Source: Streptomyces sp. LUP30 (GTDB lineage Bacteria > Actinomycetota > Actinomycetes > Streptomycetales > Streptomycetaceae). Taken from it: a DNA stretch of 64,000 nucleotides. Made by a program: the position numbers and the translations under genes. Position 1 is the first letter of the stretch. Each line of letters starts with the position of its first letter. The notes below the pieces were generated by a model. It saw only the letters and a program-made list of their open reading frames with translations, did not search any database and was not told the origin of the DNA. The stretch lies in NCBI RefSeq assembly GCF_001746365.1, contig NZ_MJAJ01000003.1, positions 126,251 through 190,250 on the forward strand, written 5' to 3'. This document shows positions 61,407 through 64,000 of the stretch, piece after piece.

Positions 61407-64000
61407 TCAGTCCAACAGCGCGGCCAGCGCGGTGCCGCCCGCCATGATCCGCCATGCGGGCACCCGCACTGTCCGGCTCACCGGGCCGGGTTTGGCCCCA
61501 TGGCCCCCGGAGGGCAGTCCGGTGAGCAGGTCACCTCGCGCGTGGGTCAGCCTGAGATGCCGCGCGGGGTCTTCGCCGGGCCTCGGGCCGGGGTCGATCA
61601 GCACGGCCGTGTTCTCGCCGGCGTCGGTGAACAGCAGGTCCACCGGGTTTCCCCCCACCGGTACGGCGCGCTCCATATCGGTGACGCCTCGTCCGGTCAG
61701 GTACCGCTGCAAGCGGTCGGCGAGGTCCTCGCGCGCCTCGCTCACCGGGCCGGCCCTGCCGGTCCCGGCCGCGATGCCGCCCTCGCCCCCTCCCAGCGGT
61801 GCCGAGCGCGCGGCGAGGAGGGCGGGCAACCCGCTCTGGTCCTGCCAGAAGGCGTGGCAGCCCACGGTGATCAGCTGTGACTTGGCCCGGGTAACCGCGA
61901 CATTCCACAGGTTGACCTGGCTCGCGACCCAGTGCGTGGTCCGGGGCGGTGTGTTGCGCGCCGCCACTGGGCTGAGCACCATCACATCACGCTGTCCGCC
62001 CTGGAAGGTGTGGACGGTACCGACCCGGACCCGGTCGTCGTTCCGCCACATCCGGGCCAGTGTCTCCTTCTGCGCCCGGAACGGCGTGACCACTCCCACC
62101 GTCGTGTCCGGCGGAAGTCCCGCCAGCAGTCCGTCGACCACGCGCCGGACGGCCTCCGCCTCCGCCGCGTTCCGCCAGGACCTCCCGTCGCCGCCGCGCG
62201 CGGACGCCCCGGACGGTACGTCGACCCAACCCAGTACCGGTGCCGGGTCCGCCACTCCGACCGGGTCGTGCGCCGGTACCTGCCGCCGCACGTCGGTCAG
62301 CACCCGCAACCGGCCGCCGTAGCAGTGGCCGTTGACGACGTCCGCGATCCGCGGGTGGCAACGGTAGTGCTCGTCGAGGAGCAGCGCGCCGTCGCCGTGC
62401 TGTTCGGCCGCGTGGTACGAGGAGTACACGTGGTAGGCGAGGCGCTGGTGCTCCAGTTGCGCGGCGCTCAGTCCGGCCCGCGTCCGTGCCTGCCGCTCCT
62501 GCTGCGGTGACACTCCGGGGATGTGCCCGAGCTGCATGGGGTCACCGATGATCAGCGCCCGACGGGCCCGGAACAGCAACGGCAGCACCGAGGGTATGGA
62601 GCACTGGCTCGCCTCGTCGATGACCACGAGATCGAACAGCTTGGGGGTGAGTTCCAGCTGCCGCACCGAATGGGTGCTGACGGCCCATCCCTTGATGTGC
62701 GTCATCAGGTTCTTCTGGCTTCGCTGGTAGCCGGATCGGCGGCGGAGCGCCTGGAGCCGCTGGTTCATGAGCGCGGTGGCCCGGTCGAGGGTCTCGGCGG
62801 ACAGCGCACGGGACAGTTCCGCCGCCAGGCCGGACAACGCCGCCGCCGTTGCCGACCGAGACGCCTTGAGCCCTTCCTCGTCCCAGTCCTCCTGTCTGCG
62901 GACGAGCTCGCGCACCTCTCGTTCCATGGTCACGATCCCAGCCAGGGATTCCAACAACTCGGGCGGCACCGGTCGTTCCGTCGCCCACTCCGGCCACGCC
63001 GGTCCGGGCCGCTCTGGCTGCTCCGGCCCGGCCGAGACCAGCGAGGCGAGCGCACGCCCACGCCGCCATGGTCCCAGCTGCCACCAGCCGGCCCCGGCCG
63101 TCTTCCGCGCCCGCTCCGCCCACCGGTCCAGCGCTGCCGGGCCGTCCGCGTCCACCGACCAGACCCCCTCCAGGAGGGACAGGGCCAGCTCCAGCTCGGC
63201 GGCCCGCTCCTCCCGGTCGCGGAGCAGTTCCAGCAGACGTGTCTCCTCACCGACGTGGTGCGCCGCTTCCGCCCGCAGCTGGTCTGCCGTGCTCCGGGTG
63301 TTGCGCAGATCGCCGCCGACGATCGCCGATCCGCGTCGCGGCGCGGTGACCGGTTCGGCGAGCAGCCGTTCCAGTTTGGCCGCCTCCCGCTCCAGCGCCT
63401 CCGCGTTTCCCGTCCGCATCAGCAGACCGGGCGCGATGTCGTCGCAACGCTCGGCCACGACGTTCACGGCCTCGTTGTTGGTGGAGGCGACCAGCACCGA
63501 CTGCCCCGCGGCGACGCAGGTGGTGACGACCGCCGTGACGACCTCGCTCTTGCCCGTGCCGGGCGGCCCCGTCGCCACCGTCAGCGGCTGTGTCATCGCC
63601 GAGGAGATCACCTGTTCCTGGCTCTCGTTGCACGGCCCTGGAGCGACGGGTGCCACCGGGCTCGCCGAGGCTGCCGTCGCGGCCGGCGCCTCTCGGGCCC
63701 CGCCGTCCAGCAGCGCGTCCAGGGCGGTGCCCGTGATCTGGGCGGTCCGCGTGGAGATCTCGAGCAGGTTGTCCACCAGCGCCTGGGTGGCCACGGCCTC
63801 CGCACCGGACGGCACCAGCAGCACGGCTGCGTTGTGCGCGCCGGGCCGCAGTGCCTGCATGACCGTGCGGTCGCTGAGCGCGGACGGGTCCAGCGGTTCG
63901 AGTTCCGGCAGTCCCAGCTCCCCCAGCAACTCCCTTATGGCGCGAAGCATCTGGACGTCGTTGCCCTCCTGCCAGGCCGGCTGCCAGCGGGCGACCAGGT
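61407..64000 (-). CDS. SF1 superfamily DNA/RNA helicase (DNA2/NAM7-like) with degenerate C-terminal nuclease-like domain, 5' end outside window
   Basis: 864 codons are visible and the frame stays open to the window edge. Walker A is GPPGTGKSEVVTAVV, Walker B VVIDEASQC, then GDPMQLGHIPGVS, the DEHYRCHP motif, TVHTFQGGQRDVMVLSPV and VAVTRAKSQLITVG: a full UPF1/DNA2-like SF1 set with a long helical insert between motifs Ia and II. The last 110 residues (GGNPVDLLFTDAGENTAVLI, HLRLTHARGDLLTGL) resemble the Vsr/MTES_1575-like nuclease domain often found at the end of such helicases, but without the usual catalytic Glu/Lys pattern. Similar proteins occur in defence and DNA-repair settings. Confidence 0.82.
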   Translation of the reverse strand, partial: LVARWQPAWQEGNDVQMLRAIRELLGELGLPELEPLDPSALSDRTVMQALRPGAHNAAVLLVPSGAEAVATQALVDNLLEISTRTAQITGTALDALLDGGAREAPAATAASASPVAPVAPGPCNESQEQVISSAMTQPLTVATGPPGTGKSEVVTAVVTTCVAAGQSVLVASTNNEAVNVVAERCDDIAPGLLMRTGNAEALEREAAKLERLLAEPVTAPRRGSAIVGGDLRNTRSTADQLRAEAAHHVGEETRLLELLRDREERAAELELALSLLEGVWSVDADGPAALDRWAERARKTAGAGWWQLGPWRRGRALASLVSAGPEQPERPGPAWPEWATERPVPPELLESLAGIVTMEREVRELVRRQEDWDEEGLKASRSATAAALSGLAAELSRALSAETLDRATALMNQRLQALRRRSGYQRSQKNLMTHIKGWAVSTHSVRQLELTPKLFDLVVIDEASQCSIPSVLPLLFRARRALIIGDPMQLGHIPGVSPQQERQARTRAGLSAAQLEHQRLAYHVYSSYHAAEQHGDGALLLDEHYRCHPRIADVVNGHCYGGRLRVLTDVRRQVPAHDPVGVADPAPVLGWVDVPSGASARGGDGRSWRNAAEAEAVRRVVDGLLAGLPPDTTVGVVTPFRAQKETLARMWRNDDRVRVGTVHTFQGGQRDVMVLSPVAARNTPPRTTHWVASQVNLWNVAVTRAKSQLITVGCHAFWQDQSGLPALLAARSAPLGGGEGGIAAGTGRAGPVSEAREDLADRLQRYLTGRGVTDMERAVPVGGNPVDLLFTDAGENTAVLIDPGPRPGEDPARHLRLTHARGDLLTGLPSGGHGAKPGPVSRTVRVPAWRIMAGGTALAALLD

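Overview
The window is high-GC (about 70%) actinobacterial chromosome, almost certainly Streptomyces. The evidence is strong third-position GC bias, frequent GTG starts, leaderless -10 boxes of the TAnnnT type directly before start codons, and a run of Streptomyces/actinobacterial marker genes: sepH, cutRS, hemH, dut, the DUF4193/DUF3093/DUF3710/DUF3159 families, paired TrkA proteins and a reverse-order Pat acetyltransferase.

Core part (1 to about 38.4 kb). From the left come the 5' end of a type II topoisomerase A subunit, a two-gene M16 peptidase operon, an M23 cell-wall peptidase behind a ydaO-type (cyclic-di-AMP) riboswitch, a GntR regulator convergent with HPr (ptsH), and a GNAT/acyl-CoA-synthetase-like protein acetyltransferase. 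Next are DUF5998, a nucleotide pyrophosphatase-like phosphodiesterase, thymidine kinase, a VOC protein, a rhodanese, sepH, a sugar-lactone oxidase, an MFS transporter, ferrochelatase, an inositol-phosphatase-like enzyme, a 57-aa protein, cutR/cutS, the DUF4193 to DUF3710 block with dut, a secreted alginate-lyase-family protein and kdpD/kdpE. The block closes with an OB-fold protein, DUF3159, two RCK/TrkA proteins, a previously unlisted 31-residue membrane peptide, a KimA-like potassium permease and a TrmA-type RNA methyltransferase. Potassium is a recurring theme of the right half (KdpDE, two RCK proteins, KimA, the small membrane peptide).

Accessory part (about 38.4 to 64 kb). An IS630-type transposase remnant lies directly after the RNA methyltransferase and marks the change to catabolic genes. 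Two PucR regulators and a LysR regulator control an aminotransferase, a tartrate-dehydrogenase-like enzyme, and a long plus-strand operon. That operon holds a sarcosine/N-methyltryptophan-oxidase-like flavoprotein, a HAD hydrolase, a polar-amino-acid-type ABC importer, a second amine oxidase, a semialdehyde dehydrogenase and a D-2-hydroxyacid dehydrogenase. The genes fit import and stepwise oxidation of an amino compound that I cannot name. Facing it is a minus-strand sugar-acid operon (four-carbon acid sugar kinase, class II aldolase, Asp/Glu-racemase-like protein, hydroxypyruvate-isomerase-like protein, cupin).

The right end is decaying: the aldolase has a one-base frameshift, the cupin gene is split by what looks like a local inversion of about 165 bp, and a GH68 fructosyltransferase has lost its N-terminal part. 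A degraded second copy of the LysR/tartrate-dehydrogenase junction, including its operator at exactly the same spacing, sits in inverted orientation at 59.9 to 60.35 kb. The window closes inside a large SF1 helicase gene on the minus strand. I saw no rRNA, tRNA, CRISPR array or intact insertion sequence.
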